From Gemmatimonadaceae bacterium (GTDB lineage: Bacteria; Gemmatimonadota; Gemmatimonadetes; Gemmatimonadales; Gemmatimonadaceae), in assembly GCA_016720905.1 (NCBI GenBank), contig JADKJT010000008.1:1-64000 (forward strand): 64,000 nt of DNA, given 5' to 3'. The notes under the pieces are model-generated. The model searched no databases. It had not been told where the DNA came from and saw only the letters and a program-made list of their open reading frames with translations. The position numbers and the translations under genes are program-made. Below, one piece after another: positions 8,246 to 16,704 of the stretch (positions are counted from its first letter, which is position 1; each line of letters begins with the position of its first letter).

Positions 8246-8563
8246 GGGCGCCGAATCGCCCAGTTTCGCGAAGAGCGTGGGCTCAGTCAGGCTGCCCTCG
8301 CGAAGCAGATGGGCACTTCTCAGTCAGCGATCTCTCAGATCGAGTCTGGAGAGCGGAATCCGTCGTTCGAGACGCTGCGCCAGATCGCGAAGGCGCTGAG
8401 TGTCACGCCCGCGCTTTTGGTCGGCGCTGACGTAGAGCAGCTAGAGGCGCATGAGCTGGCGCATTTTCGGCTGCTACGCACGTTGGCCCCTGAGGCTCAG
8501 CAGGAGCTACAGCAGTTCGCGGCGTTTCTTCAAATGAAGCAACAGAAGAAGCCGAACGACTGA
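8246..8563 (+). CDS. XRE-family transcriptional repressor, N terminus disturbed
   Basis: A helix-turn-helix of the Cro/C1 type spans GRRIAQFREERGLSQAALA, MGTSQSAISQIESGERNPS and LRQIAKALSVTPALLVG, followed by a short helical tail rich in Gln. The first in-frame ATG (8309) would remove helix 1, and no standard start exists upstream in this frame back to the stop at 8165. An ATG at 8220 would give M-N-P and then join the HTH if one base were restored near 8228. A missing base is therefore likely, and the start given here is only the first residue of the domain. It lies 3 bases before the ImmA-like protease gene. Confidence 0.7.
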   Translation, partial: GRRIAQFREERGLSQAALAKQMGTSQSAISQIESGERNPSFETLRQIAKALSVTPALLVGADVEQLEAHELAHFRLLRTLAPEAQQELQQFAAFLQMKQQKKPND

Positions 8564-8566
8564 TCG

Positions 8567-9421
8567 ATGTCACGTGCCTTCTCGCAGTCCTCCGCGGGTC
8601 GCGGTTCGACGACACCAAACCGAGAGGGGCGTCGCATCGCCCAACTCTTTCGTCAAGTTCGGTTGAGCCACGCGATGGATGCGCGCACGTTCGATCTCGA
8701 CTTGATTCTCGCCGAGGACAATCTCGTCGTCTGCGAGTCAGAGTTCGAAGAGAGCGGCTACGCCGCGTGTTTGATTCGGACGCCGGCACAGAGCGGCATC
8801 ATGATCGCCGGCAACCAGGAACCCGGGCGCCGGCGATTCTCGCTCGCACACGAGCTCGGCCACTATCACATTCCGTCGCATCAGGCAGTCGGTTCGACCT
8901 TGATGTGCGCGGACTCGGCGCTTCGCACGCGTTCCAGTGACGCGGCGCGCATAGAATGGGAGGCAAATGACTTCGCGACAGAGCTTCTGATGCCGTTTCG
9001 CCTGTTTTCGCGTGATGTCGAGCGGCGAGACGTCAGCTTTAAGACAGTTGCAACGCTCTCGTCGTCCGACATGTACAATGTCTCCTTGACTGCCGCTGCC
9101 TGGCGGCTGGTAGAGACCTGTCGTGAGGTGTGCGCGCTGGTCGTGAGCATCGACGGAAAGGTTGCGTGGAGCGTGCGTTCGAATTCGTGGCGGCTCCCGC
9201 TCCCTGACGTTGGTCGGCCGGTGCCAGTTGGCACGATGGCTGCCGCCGTTTTGCAAGGAGAGCGGCCCCTCAGCCGTGCAGAAGCATTAGATCCGCTCAC
9301 GTGGCTTAGTTCCGCTGACGGCAGGTGGGTGGCATCGGAGGATCTGCGTTTGTTCGAGAGCACGCACGCGATTCCGCGACTGAATCAGATCATCTCGCTG
9401 CTCTGGGTCCACGAGTCATAG
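8567..9421 (+). CDS. ImmA/IrrE-family metallopeptidase
   Basis: A 284-residue protein with the zinc-binding HELGH at residues 95-99 (FSLAHELGHYHIPSH) and the downstream EWEANDFATELLMP helix that supplies the third ligand. This is the COG2856 family, which includes ImmA of mobile elements and IrrE/PprI of Deinococcus. ImmA cleaves a partner XRE repressor after DNA damage or another signal. Here the partner is encoded 3 bases upstream. The C-terminal half is a less conserved, possibly GAF-like sensory region. The pair could switch the divergent ubiquitin-like operon on; that link is inference. Confidence 0.8.
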   Translation: MSRAFSQSSAGRGSTTPNREGRRIAQLFRQVRLSHAMDARTFDLDLILAEDNLVVCESEFEESGYAACLIRTPAQSGIMIAGNQEPGRRRFSLAHELGHYHIPSHQAVGSTLMCADSALRTRSSDAARIEWEANDFATELLMPFRLFSRDVERRDVSFKTVATLSSSDMYNVSLTAAAWRLVETCREVCALVVSIDGKVAWSVRSNSWRLPLPDVGRPVPVGTMAAAVLQGERPLSRAEALDPLTWLSSADGRWVASEDLRLFESTHAIPRLNQIISLLWVHES

Positions 9422-9581
9422 CTACGTACATCGAAAGACGCGAACCCGGCGGCGGCCATCCCTAGGAGGCATCTGCTGGCGATCCGCATTTCAGGGCACT
9501 TCCGCAAGAGGCCCCCGTCTTCATGAGCGGGCACGACAGCCTTCGTCGAAAGCACGGTTCAACGCCGCTCTGAATCAAGCC

Positions 9582-10553
9582 TTACGGGCGGCGACCGAAC
9601 GCAAAATCTCGTGAGAACCGCACCTGTCGAAAGTCGGCAATTCCAGGATACGGACGCACAATTCGCTCACCAGATTGGTACTCAATACGACGTGTGCGAA
9701 ACGTGAGATCTTCAAACGGCCCGGATTGCACGAGTAGAACGCCCTCTGTCATGCGAAAGCTAGGATCGACAGATCGACGAACCTCGTCACACACATAGTT
9801 GGCGGCTCGCGTGAGTTCGAGTGTCAGATCGCGAACCAAATCGCAGTGTTCCTCGTAGCGCTCTGCCAACGCATCGTATCGTTCAGAATCCCACTCGCGA
9901 ATCTGATAGAATTTCGCTGTGTGGAGGTCATCGCCCCGCCTCTCAGTGTGCCCGCCAAACTGTAAAAGCATATCGTTGAGGACGCGCCCGAAATTTTCGA
10001 GCGCCGCGGAGCTCCGGGAAGGCTTGAGGCCAAACACGATTCAGTATCCACTCCACGGCAAACTGCAGCTTGGCCTCTTGTTCGACTCGCAGAGCCGGCC
10101 CGTCTGCACCTAGCATAAACGAGGTCCACGCGAGCCAGTTGTCGATATTGACGAGTTTCATCCACTCGTGCACAATCGACGCGACTGTCTCTCGATCTCT
10201 AAGTAGCGCCGCATCTGCTGGAGTGAGCGCTGCGCGCACACGGCTCTCGTGATCGTTCTTGTATTGATGTAAGACCTCTACGGGATACGTAGCTTCTTGA
10301 TCATCGACGAGCTTGTGATGGATCTTGCAGAGAGTACGAGATTCGCGTAGAGATCACGCTCAGTAAGAGTGAGTGAACTGATCCCGCGTGGCCCATCGAC
10401 ACTCTCGGCGACGATGTGCGCTACGTCTCCGACTAGCGATTCGTCGTCTGTCTGACTCGCGTCCATTACCAGATTTCGATGGCACTCTGGAAAGGCGCAG
10501 TGAGCTCCAGCACGGCCCCATACGAGAATCTTTGTTTTGAGTGTTGCTGCCAT
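9582..10553 (-). CDS. HNH endonuclease with uncharacterised C-terminal domain, two frameshifts
   Basis: From the ATG at 10553 the sequence reads LVWGRAGAHCAFPECHRNLV, DVAHIVAESVDGPRG and YANLVL. At about 10320 the HNH motif continues one frame over as CKIHHKLVDDQEATYPV, and this frame runs through HEWMKLVNIDNWLAWTSFML. At about 10000 a second shift leads to ALENFGRVLNDMLLQF and the terminus at 9582. The zinc-ligand and HNH histidines are all present when the frames are joined. The product would be about 320 residues: an 85-residue HNH nuclease followed by about 230 residues of unknown fold. Such fusions are common in phage defence, but this particular one I cannot name. It converges with the ImmA-like gene across 160 bases that hold nothing recognisable. 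Confidence 0.65.
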
Positions 10554-10598
10554 CGTTCTTCGGGTTTGAGTTTCTAGGCAGCGCCTGCCGCGGAAGCG

Positions 10599-10710
<112 letters not shown>

Positions 10711-10750
10711 CGGGAGGCTCTTCGTCGCGATCACCGTGTTGCAGGTCCAG

Positions 10751-11848
10751 TTAGGCGAAGAGTGCTGCAACTTCCGGCCTCTGGCCGCACCCCGCGCCTA
10801 GACTCCGTTCGCCTGGCCTCTGCCACTGCGCGCTTGTCATACGGTCCGGTACCACGGTCGTCGGCACTTCGACGTTCTCAGTTGATTCCCGAACAGGACG
10901 TTGCACTGGACCGGCACCCCACTCCGAGGCGGGGTCAAGGTGCACGCGCTGATCGTCAAAGAAGATGTGAGGGGCGAACACCTCCAAGATGCGACGCTTC
11001 TCGATGCCACCAAGAAAGAATGTCTCGTCCACTTGGATGCCCCATTCGCGCAGCGATGTGATCATGCGCTTGTGCGACGGGGCGTTGCGGGCGGTGACAA
11101 TGGCAATGCGAACTTTGGACTCATAAGACTTGTCTTCGGAAGCTCGCGCGCGCTCGCGTTGTTGTAGCGCGGCGATCTTGATGAGCAGCTCCTTCAGCGG
11201 CCCAGCGTTGTGTGCTCGCAGGACGTTCTCTTGCTCCGCTTGATGAAATGCGCCAAGGTCTCCAGTCTCGTGAAAGATGACCTCTGCTTCGTCATCGGCG
11301 ATCACGCCATCGAAGTCGAACGCAACTCGCAGTTCTTCGTCTGCCATATCATCCTCGTATGCGGAGTGAAGGACCAAACCCGAAGGCTGTCCCGCAAGCA
11401 TGGCAGCACGAACATCATCCTCGTTCGCGGAGAGAAATAAGCTCGCATTGAACGCCGGGGCGTATCGATACGCCGCCTTGCCCGTCACAAACGCGCCGCG
11501 GCTGATCGCGAGTCCGTGAGACTGAATCGAGTTGAATACGCGAAGGCCGGTGTCCGGATCATTTCGAGACAGGAGAATCACTTCAACTGGCTGATCCGAC
11601 GGGTCTGACCCATTGAGGCTCAGCAGTCGACGAATGAACGGAAATGCCACGCCCGGTTGCAGAACGTCGTCCTGATGTTCGCGCTGGTACGCTCGATAAG
11701 GCTCTTCACCCTGGCCTTGAAACACGGCGTCGCTCTCACGCAGATCGAAGAGTGCGCTTGATGCGACGGCGATCACCAGCTTCGACTCGATTGGATAGGG
11801 CAAGTACAGTCCGAGATGAGGTTCGCCACACTTCGGAGGCGGCAGCAC
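10751..11848 (-). CDS. cytosolic-type 5'-nucleotidase (HAD fold)
   Basis: The protein matches the family of eukaryotic-like cytosolic 5'-nucleotidases: PYPIESKLVIAVASSALFDL at the start, VEVILLSRNDPDTGLRVFNS, then AFDFDGVIADDEAEVIF with the catalytic aspartates, and GGIEKRRILEVFAPHIFFDD near the end. It dephosphorylates nucleoside monophosphates. The last 60 residues after DPASEW look unlike the family and may be the product of another frameshift near 10915. A TTG inside YLPYP is an alternative start. It is placed among nucleases, next to the C tract and the PD-(D/E)XK gene, on the same strand as both. Confidence 0.7.
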   Translation of the reverse strand: MLPPPKCGEPHLGLYLPYPIESKLVIAVASSALFDLRESDAVFQGQGEEPYRAYQREHQDDVLQPGVAFPFIRRLLSLNGSDPSDQPVEVILLSRNDPDTGLRVFNSIQSHGLAISRGAFVTGKAAYRYAPAFNASLFLSANEDDVRAAMLAGQPSGLVLHSAYEDDMADEELRVAFDFDGVIADDEAEVIFHETGDLGAFHQAEQENVLRAHNAGPLKELLIKIAALQQRERARASEDKSYESKVRIAIVTARNAPSHKRMITSLREWGIQVDETFFLGGIEKRRILEVFAPHIFFDDQRVHLDPASEWGAGPVQRPVRESTENVEVPTTVVPDRMTSAQWQRPGERSLGAGCGQRPEVAALFA

Positions 11849-11930
11849 TAACGTTGCTAGCGGATGCCATCAGCGCGTGTGAGCTGTTGCCTGAAAATAT
11901 GTGTGTGCGTGCGCTTGGCCGAACGCGAGC

Positions 11931-12824
11931 TTAAAGGGCCGCCTTTCGTACCTTGCCTTCTATCCACTGGGCAAGTCGATCCAGAATTACCGTGTCGCTC
12001 GGCGCGCTTGCATGTCGTGCAACGGCGATGAGCGATTGAAACGAGACCTCGCGGAGCTCAACGGCGCCGGCGAGTCCCGTCGTGAACTCGCGCCACCCTT
12101 TGCTCTTGACCTTCCGGGGCATTGCGAACGGTCCGTCGGCGTAGGCGATCACGAACGCATGAGGCCGACCCTGCGACTGCGTGAGCGCATGGGCCGCGAC
12201 CAAGTTGCGCATCCACTGGTAGGCACCACCGGCGAAGGGGCACACTGGATGGACAACGTCTGCGCGGACGCCGAGCACGTCCGGGATGTAGTCCCAATAG
12301 CGAACGCCCTTCGCTGTCAGAGCGCACGAGTCTTCGGTTGGCGGCTTCCGCGTCGAGTGCGGATTCCTCTGCGGGGCGTAACTCCCGTTGCACTGCGCGA
12401 GCATGCGCCCATCCGGATGCTTTCGCTTCGCCGTCTGGCTGCAAGAGCCACCATCCCGCTCGGTGAACTTGCATTCGAAGAGCGCGGAGGCGGCGTCACC
12501 GCTTATGAGGGCGTCGACCTGCGTGGATTTCGGTTCCCCGAGGAGCGCTCGCTCGATCATGAATTCGGGCTGAATCGAAACCGGGCCGAAGCTGGGGAGC
12601 TTCAGGTGATCCGCCCAAGCGGCCGCGATGGCTTGCAGCGACGGGAGAACCCGAATGGTACCGAGCACATCGAGCGCGAGCGCTTGCGATGAATGTGGGC
12701 GCGCAGCGGTGAGGGCGCCTGACCGGTCACGGTGCCAGAGGTTGGCCGGCAGTTCGTCCACGAGGTAATGGGCGGCTTCGAACAGGTTTGCGCGGATCGC
12801 GGCGGCTTCCTGATCAGTCAGCAT
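11931..12824 (-). CDS. PD-(D/E)XK putative restriction endonuclease
   Basis: A 297-residue intact gene. Asp104, Glu117 and Lys119 form the nuclease signature (VDALI, 12 residues, FECKFTE). The following GGSCSQ and the later LAQCNGSYAP motif recall the PGN_0703 family of putative restriction endonucleases. DNA cleavage is inferred. No methyltransferase gene lies nearby, so if it is a restriction enzyme it must recognise modified DNA or rely on a remote partner. It is the last gene of the island before the tRNA. Confidence 0.65.
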   Translation of the reverse strand: MLTDQEAAAIRANLFEAAHYLVDELPANLWHRDRSGALTAARPHSSQALALDVLGTIRVLPSLQAIAAAWADHLKLPSFGPVSIQPEFMIERALLGEPKSTQVDALISGDAASALFECKFTERDGGSCSQTAKRKHPDGRMLAQCNGSYAPQRNPHSTRKPPTEDSCALTAKGVRYWDYIPDVLGVRADVVHPVCPFAGGAYQWMRNLVAAHALTQSQGRPHAFVIAYADGPFAMPRKVKSKGWREFTTGLAGAVELREVSFQSLIAVARHASAPSDTVILDRLAQWIEGKVRKAAL

Positions 12825-12868
12825 TTGGCGCTCCGCGGCTCCTGGTGAAGGCTATGACGCGTATGGCT

Positions 12869-12890
12869 TGTTACCGGAGTTGTTACCGGC
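12869..12890. repeat. short tandem direct repeat
   Basis: TTGTTACCGG occurs at 12869-12878 and 12881-12890, between the island's last gene and the tRNA-Cys terminator. It could be a protein site or a remnant of an attachment region; nothing else supports either. Confidence 0.35.
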
Positions 12891-12953
12891 TGCCTGAGCG
12901 GCCCCGATTGGCGGCGCCGCGACGCGATCATTCCCATCGAGTTTCCGGCACAC

Positions 12954-12988
12954 AAAAGCGCTCCGTCCAGAGGGAACGGAGCGCTTTT
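12954..12988. terminator. bidirectional rho-independent terminator after tRNA-Cys
   Basis: A 13-base perfect stem (AAAAGCGCTCCGT with ACGGAGCGCTTTT) around a 9-base loop, with A and T runs at its two ends so that it works on both strands. It lies 31 bases downstream of the tRNA 3' end. Confidence 0.8.
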
Positions 12989-13019
12989 GCCCTATACTTC
13001 AAACTGTCGTCCTACACAG

Positions 13020-13090
13020 AGGCGCCGGTCGGAATCGAACCGACGGTGGGAGATTTGCAGTCTCCTGCCTTACCACTTGGCGACGGCGCC
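13020..13090 (-). tRNA. tRNA-Cys (GCA)
   Basis: A complete cloverleaf can be drawn on the minus strand: 7-bp acceptor stem GGCGCCG/CGGCGCC, anticodon arm GGAGA-CTGCAAA-TCTCC with anticodon GCA, and T arm GTCGG-TTCGATT-CCGAC. The discriminator base is U, the cysteine identity element. CCA is not encoded. Its 3' end faces the accessory island. Confidence 0.95.
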
Positions 13091-13314
13091 GACCCAGCCG
13101 GAAACCGGCCGGGAGGCGCAATCTACCCCGGCCCCTCCGCGTTCGGTAGCGAAATTCGCGCGGAACCTGATGTGGGGCTTCACGTTCATCCCCACGGAGG
13201 CGGGGCCAGAATGATCGCCTGACATAGCCGGCCTTGAAGTGTCACAGGACAGGGGAAATTGCGCCTTGGCACCTTTTTGTCTTATTACTGTTTTAGTACT
13301 GGCGCGCTGATGGT

Positions 13315-13343
13315 TTGATTCTTTCAGCCGTCTACTCTATTTC
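13315..13343 (+). promoter_or_regulatory. possible promoter of the Lon-N gene
   Basis: TTGATT at 13315-13320 and TATTTC at 13338-13343 are 17 bases apart. Transcription would begin near 13350, which favours the ATG at 13362 over the one at 13344. A weak match only. Confidence 0.3.
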
Positions 13344-13361
13344 GTGACTTCGCCTGATCCC

Positions 13362-13994
13362 ATGACCGATCAACGGCTGCCGATCTTCCCGCTGGGCATG
13401 GTCCTCTTCCCGGGCACCGTCGCCCCGCTGCATCTCTTCGAACCCCGCTACCGACAGCTGCTGGCCGACATTCGCGATGGCGATCGCCGTTTCGGATTGG
13501 TCTGCATTGGGCCCGGTGTCAATGAACCCGACCTGCCACCGGGAACCGTCGGATGCATCGCCGAAGTCACGGACATCGAAATGATGCCTGACGGCCGTAG
13601 TAACATCGTGGTTGTCGGTCGCGAGCGATTCGCCATTGACCGCTTTCTCGATCACCACGCGCCCTACCACGTCGTACACGCCGTGCCGGTGAACGACACC
13701 GGCAACAGCAACCCGGTCGCCTTGGCAGTGACTGCCGGCGAGGTCACGTCGAATTTTCGTCGGGTGGTGTCCGCCGTGCACACACTCAATGACGACGCAA
13801 GCCCACCGCCAGCATTGCCCGACGACCCGGCGCAATTGCCGTGGACCATCGGCGCCATGATCGATCTGGACCTCCAGGCGCGTCAGGCGCTGTTGGCGGA
13901 ACGGTCGCCGATGCTCCGGTTGACCACAATTGATGCCGTGCTGCGCAAGGTGCTGCCGGATCTTGAGCTGCAGGCGGCGATGCATCGGCGATAG
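13362..13994 (+). CDS. Lon substrate-binding (LonN) domain protein
   Basis: A 210-residue protein that starts MTDQRLPIFPLGMVLFPGTV and continues LHLFEPRYRQLLADI and FGLVCIGPG, the hallmark of the Lon protease N-terminal domain. The AAA+ and protease domains are absent. Stand-alone LonN proteins are widespread; their function is not established, although substrate or adaptor binding is often proposed. An upstream ATG at 13344 would add six residues. It converges with the ABC operon; only 33 bases separate the stops. Confidence 0.8.
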   Translation: MTDQRLPIFPLGMVLFPGTVAPLHLFEPRYRQLLADIRDGDRRFGLVCIGPGVNEPDLPPGTVGCIAEVTDIEMMPDGRSNIVVVGRERFAIDRFLDHHAPYHVVHAVPVNDTGNSNPVALAVTAGEVTSNFRRVVSAVHTLNDDASPPPALPDDPAQLPWTIGAMIDLDLQARQALLAERSPMLRLTTIDAVLRKVLPDLELQAAMHRR

Positions 13995-14027
13995 GCGCGC
14001 GCGTTGGCGCCACGACCGCGTCGTCGC

Positions 14028-14864
14028 CTACGTGCCCACCCGCCCGATCCTCGGCTGTGACAACTGTCGCGCACCCGACAACACCGCCAGCACCGCCACC
14101 AGACCCGCGCCCACCAGCGACGCCGTCAGCGAGGGTCCTTCCGTCAACCGTGTGTCGCTTGACTCGGTCAGCACATTGGCCACGGCCAGCATCCATTGAC
14201 GCACGCTCAAGTAGTGCAGCGCGGGAAACGTCGAACTCAATACACCCTCCCAGAACACCACGTACAGCAATCCGCTCACCAACGCCCGCCGCGTGAGCAG
14301 CGCCAGCATCGTGAACAGTGACGCGTACGCGGCGCCGCCGAACGCGGCGGCAATGCCAAATGCACGCGTCACGTGTTGCGGGTCGTGTGCGCCCGTTGCG
14401 ATGAACCCCGTGCCAAATACAGCAATCGCCGACGCCAGCGCCGTACCGACCATGGCAAACAGCACCCGCACCAGCACGATCCACCACCGCGGCGTCGTGG
14501 TCGTCACCAGATACAGCAGTGTGCCGTCGTCTGATTCGGCGCTGAAGGCACTGGTGCTGAGCAGCAACGCGATGATGGGCGTGGCCAGCGCCGAAACCAG
14601 CTGGTCGTAGCGCTGCACCAGAAACGGCACCGGATCGCCGGATAGAAATCCGCGTGAAGCAAACACCAGGGCGAACAGCATTGGCAGCAACACCAACGCG
14701 GTCATGGTCAGCACCAGCACCGGTGTGAACGTGCGAACCATCGAGAGATGACAAATCGCGCGCGCGCTGCGCCACCACGATGGACGTCCCAGCGATGGAC
14801 GTCCCAGCGAGGGACGCCCCAGCGAGGGACGGTCAACGGGAACTGCCGGCCTGGCGGTGCTCAT
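14028..14864 (-). CDS. ABC-2 type transporter permease
   Basis: A 278-residue membrane protein with about six hydrophobic segments (for example FTPVLVLTMTALVLLPMLFA and WWIVLVRVLFAMVGTALASA). It is the last gene of a five-gene operon. The ATG at 14864 overlaps the stop of the ATPase upstream (ATGA). Its N-terminal cytoplasmic tail contains four copies of a five-residue repeat (RPSLG/GRPSW). With the preceding ATPase it should form one exporter; the substrate is unknown. Confidence 0.75.
   Translation of the reverse strand: MSTARPAVPVDRPSLGRPSLGRPSLGRPSWWRSARAICHLSMVRTFTPVLVLTMTALVLLPMLFALVFASRGFLSGDPVPFLVQRYDQLVSALATPIIALLLSTSAFSAESDDGTLLYLVTTTTPRWWIVLVRVLFAMVGTALASAIAVFGTGFIATGAHDPQHVTRAFGIAAAFGGAAYASLFTMLALLTRRALVSGLLYVVFWEGVLSSTFPALHYLSVRQWMLAVANVLTESSDTRLTEGPSLTASLVGAGLVAVLAVLSGARQLSQPRIGRVGT
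14778..14837. repeat. four tandem 15-bp repeats inside the permease gene
   Basis: Units of the type GATGGACGTCCCAGC, with one or two changes in the later copies, encode the RPSLG peptide repeats in the permease N-terminus. Because 15 is a multiple of 3, copy-number changes would keep the frame. Confidence 0.7.
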
Positions 14865-15799
14865 CGGGCCACCAGATACGCGAACACATGCTCCAACGAC
14901 TCGTCGGTGACCTGCACCTCGTACAGCGTGCACCCGATGCGTTGCGCCACCGGCGCAACCGCCAGCGACAACGCCGTGTAGTCGGTGGCGCGCACGGTCA
15001 AACCGGTGGCATCCACCTCCACGCCAATCACCGACGATTCCTGCATCAGCGCGGACGCCAACGGGCGATCGGCACTGGACCGCAGGCGCACGGTGTGCGG
15101 GCGATCAGTCATCAGTCGCCGTAACGTGCGATAGTCCCCGGTGGCCGCCAACCGGCCCGCCAGCACCACCAGGATGTTCGACGCGACACTGGCGATCTCC
15201 TCCAGAATGTGTGAGCTGAGCAACACGGCCGTGCCGTCGGCCGCGCGTTCTTCCAGCAGGCGCATCATGTGCAATCGCTGTCGTGGATCGAGTCCGTTGA
15301 ACGGTTCATCCAGCAGCACCAAGGTCGGGTCATGCACCAGCGCTGCCGCCAGCTTGACGCGCTGCCGCATCCCCTTGGAGAACGTGTCGATGCGTCGCGC
15401 CGCGACGGTGTCGAGTTCCACCAGTGTCAGTGCGCGATCAACCGCCGCCGTCACATCGCGAACGCCCAGCAGTTCCGCGCGCGCGGTCACAAACGCACGT
15501 GCGCGCATCACACCCGGCAGGGCCTCGCGCTCGGGAACCAGCGCCACGCGACGGTACACGTCCGGACGATCCACCGGTGACTCGCCGTAGACCCGCACGG
15601 CGCCGTTGGATGGCGCGAGCACACCGGCAGCCAGTTGCAACAGCGTGCTCTTCCCCGCCCCGTTCGGACCAAGAAGCCCCGTGATGCCCGCGGTCACCGT
15701 GCAGGAGATGTCGTTGACGGCAACGACATCTCCATACCAGTGGGACACCCGATCAAACGTGAGCGGAGCGGACGCCGACGCAATGGTGGCATCGGTCAT
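14861..15799 (-). CDS. ABC transporter ATP-binding protein
   Basis: A 312-residue ATPase: Walker A GLLGPNGAGKSTLLQL, signature TFSKGMRQRVKLAAAL, and Walker B PTLVLLDEPFNGLDP. The C-terminal 90 residues are the accessory domain common in exporters of the CcmA/DrrA type. The ATG at 15799 overlaps the stop of the upstream permease by four bases and is preferred to an ATG at 15823. It pairs with the permease encoded immediately downstream. Confidence 0.85.
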   Translation of the reverse strand: MTDATIASASAPLTFDRVSHWYGDVVAVNDISCTVTAGITGLLGPNGAGKSTLLQLAAGVLAPSNGAVRVYGESPVDRPDVYRRVALVPEREALPGVMRARAFVTARAELLGVRDVTAAVDRALTLVELDTVAARRIDTFSKGMRQRVKLAAALVHDPTLVLLDEPFNGLDPRQRLHMMRLLEERAADGTAVLLSSHILEEIASVASNILVVLAGRLAATGDYRTLRRLMTDRPHTVRLRSSADRPLASALMQESSVIGVEVDATGLTVRATDYTALSLAVAPVAQRIGCTLYEVQVTDESLEHVFAYLVAR

Positions 15800-16704
15800 G
15801 CGCGAATCCGGCGCATGCGCCACGTGAGCAACAGCAAACCAGCCGCGCCAATGCCCAGGGTGAGCGCCACATACACGCCAATTGGCGGTGGTGCGTTCAG
15901 CTCCATGCCGCGATTCGTTTCACCGAACAGGATCATCGCCATCGTGCGCATCGCACGAATTGGATCGAGCAGTTCGGCGGTCCGCTGACTCACCCCTGCC
16001 AGATCGTCAAGCCCCGTTGCCACGGCCGCCAGCAGAAGAAACGTGCCGAAGATCGCCGCTGTCGCGTAGGCACGGCGCGGCGTCCACACTGCCAACCCCG
16101 CACCGATACCGCTCATGGCCAACGCACTCAGCGTCGACTGCGCCAGCACCGGCCAGATGCGATTGCCCATCAGCGTGAACGCGACGGAAGGGTCTTTCGC
16201 GATGCCGATCTCCCCCAGGTAGAGCAGCAGCAGCGGCGCCAGCCCCACCACGAACACCGCGGAGAAGATGGCCCCGAAACGCGCCAGCGCATAGGACAGG
16301 CGCGTGACATCGCGCGTGAACAGCAGGGGTAGCAGCTGATGTTGCTGATCGCGACTCAGCACTTCCGGCACCTGCGCGGCAACGAACAACACGAACAACA
16401 GCAGCTGCGCGCCAATGAGTTGTCCGTAACGCAGCGGCACCTGTCCATTCGACGCCGACGCCGCGACCAGTGAGGCAAGCGCCGGCAGCATGGTCACTAC
16501 AATCACCAGCACCGGAATGGCCTTGGCCTTGGCCGGTCGCCCCAGACCGAACATGGTGCGCAGGCTCTGCACATAGAGCGCGTTCCACGCCCCGGAGGCG
16601 CCCACGCGCGGGCCGGTATAGCGCCGATAGCCGAGATCGTGAATGGTCGACCCGTCAGCGGAATCTCCGCTCGGCGCAATGACTTCTGGAATGGACTCGG
16701 TCAC
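15796..16704 (-). CDS. ABC-2 type transporter permease
   Basis: A 302-residue protein with an N-terminal cytoplasmic segment (HDLGYRRYTGPRVG, a motif frequent in these permeases) and about six membrane spans, ending in GIGAAGLLLLTWRMRRIRA. Both ends overlap neighbouring genes by four bases. It probably works with the ATPase encoded directly upstream (16701-17630). Substrate unknown. Confidence 0.8.
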   Translation of the reverse strand: MTESIPEVIAPSGDSADGSTIHDLGYRRYTGPRVGASGAWNALYVQSLRTMFGLGRPAKAKAIPVLVIVVTMLPALASLVAASASNGQVPLRYGQLIGAQLLLFVLFVAAQVPEVLSRDQQHQLLPLLFTRDVTRLSYALARFGAIFSAVFVVGLAPLLLLYLGEIGIAKDPSVAFTLMGNRIWPVLAQSTLSALAMSGIGAGLAVWTPRRAYATAAIFGTFLLLAAVATGLDDLAGVSQRTAELLDPIRAMRTMAMILFGETNRGMELNAPPPIGVYVALTLGIGAAGLLLLTWRMRRIRA

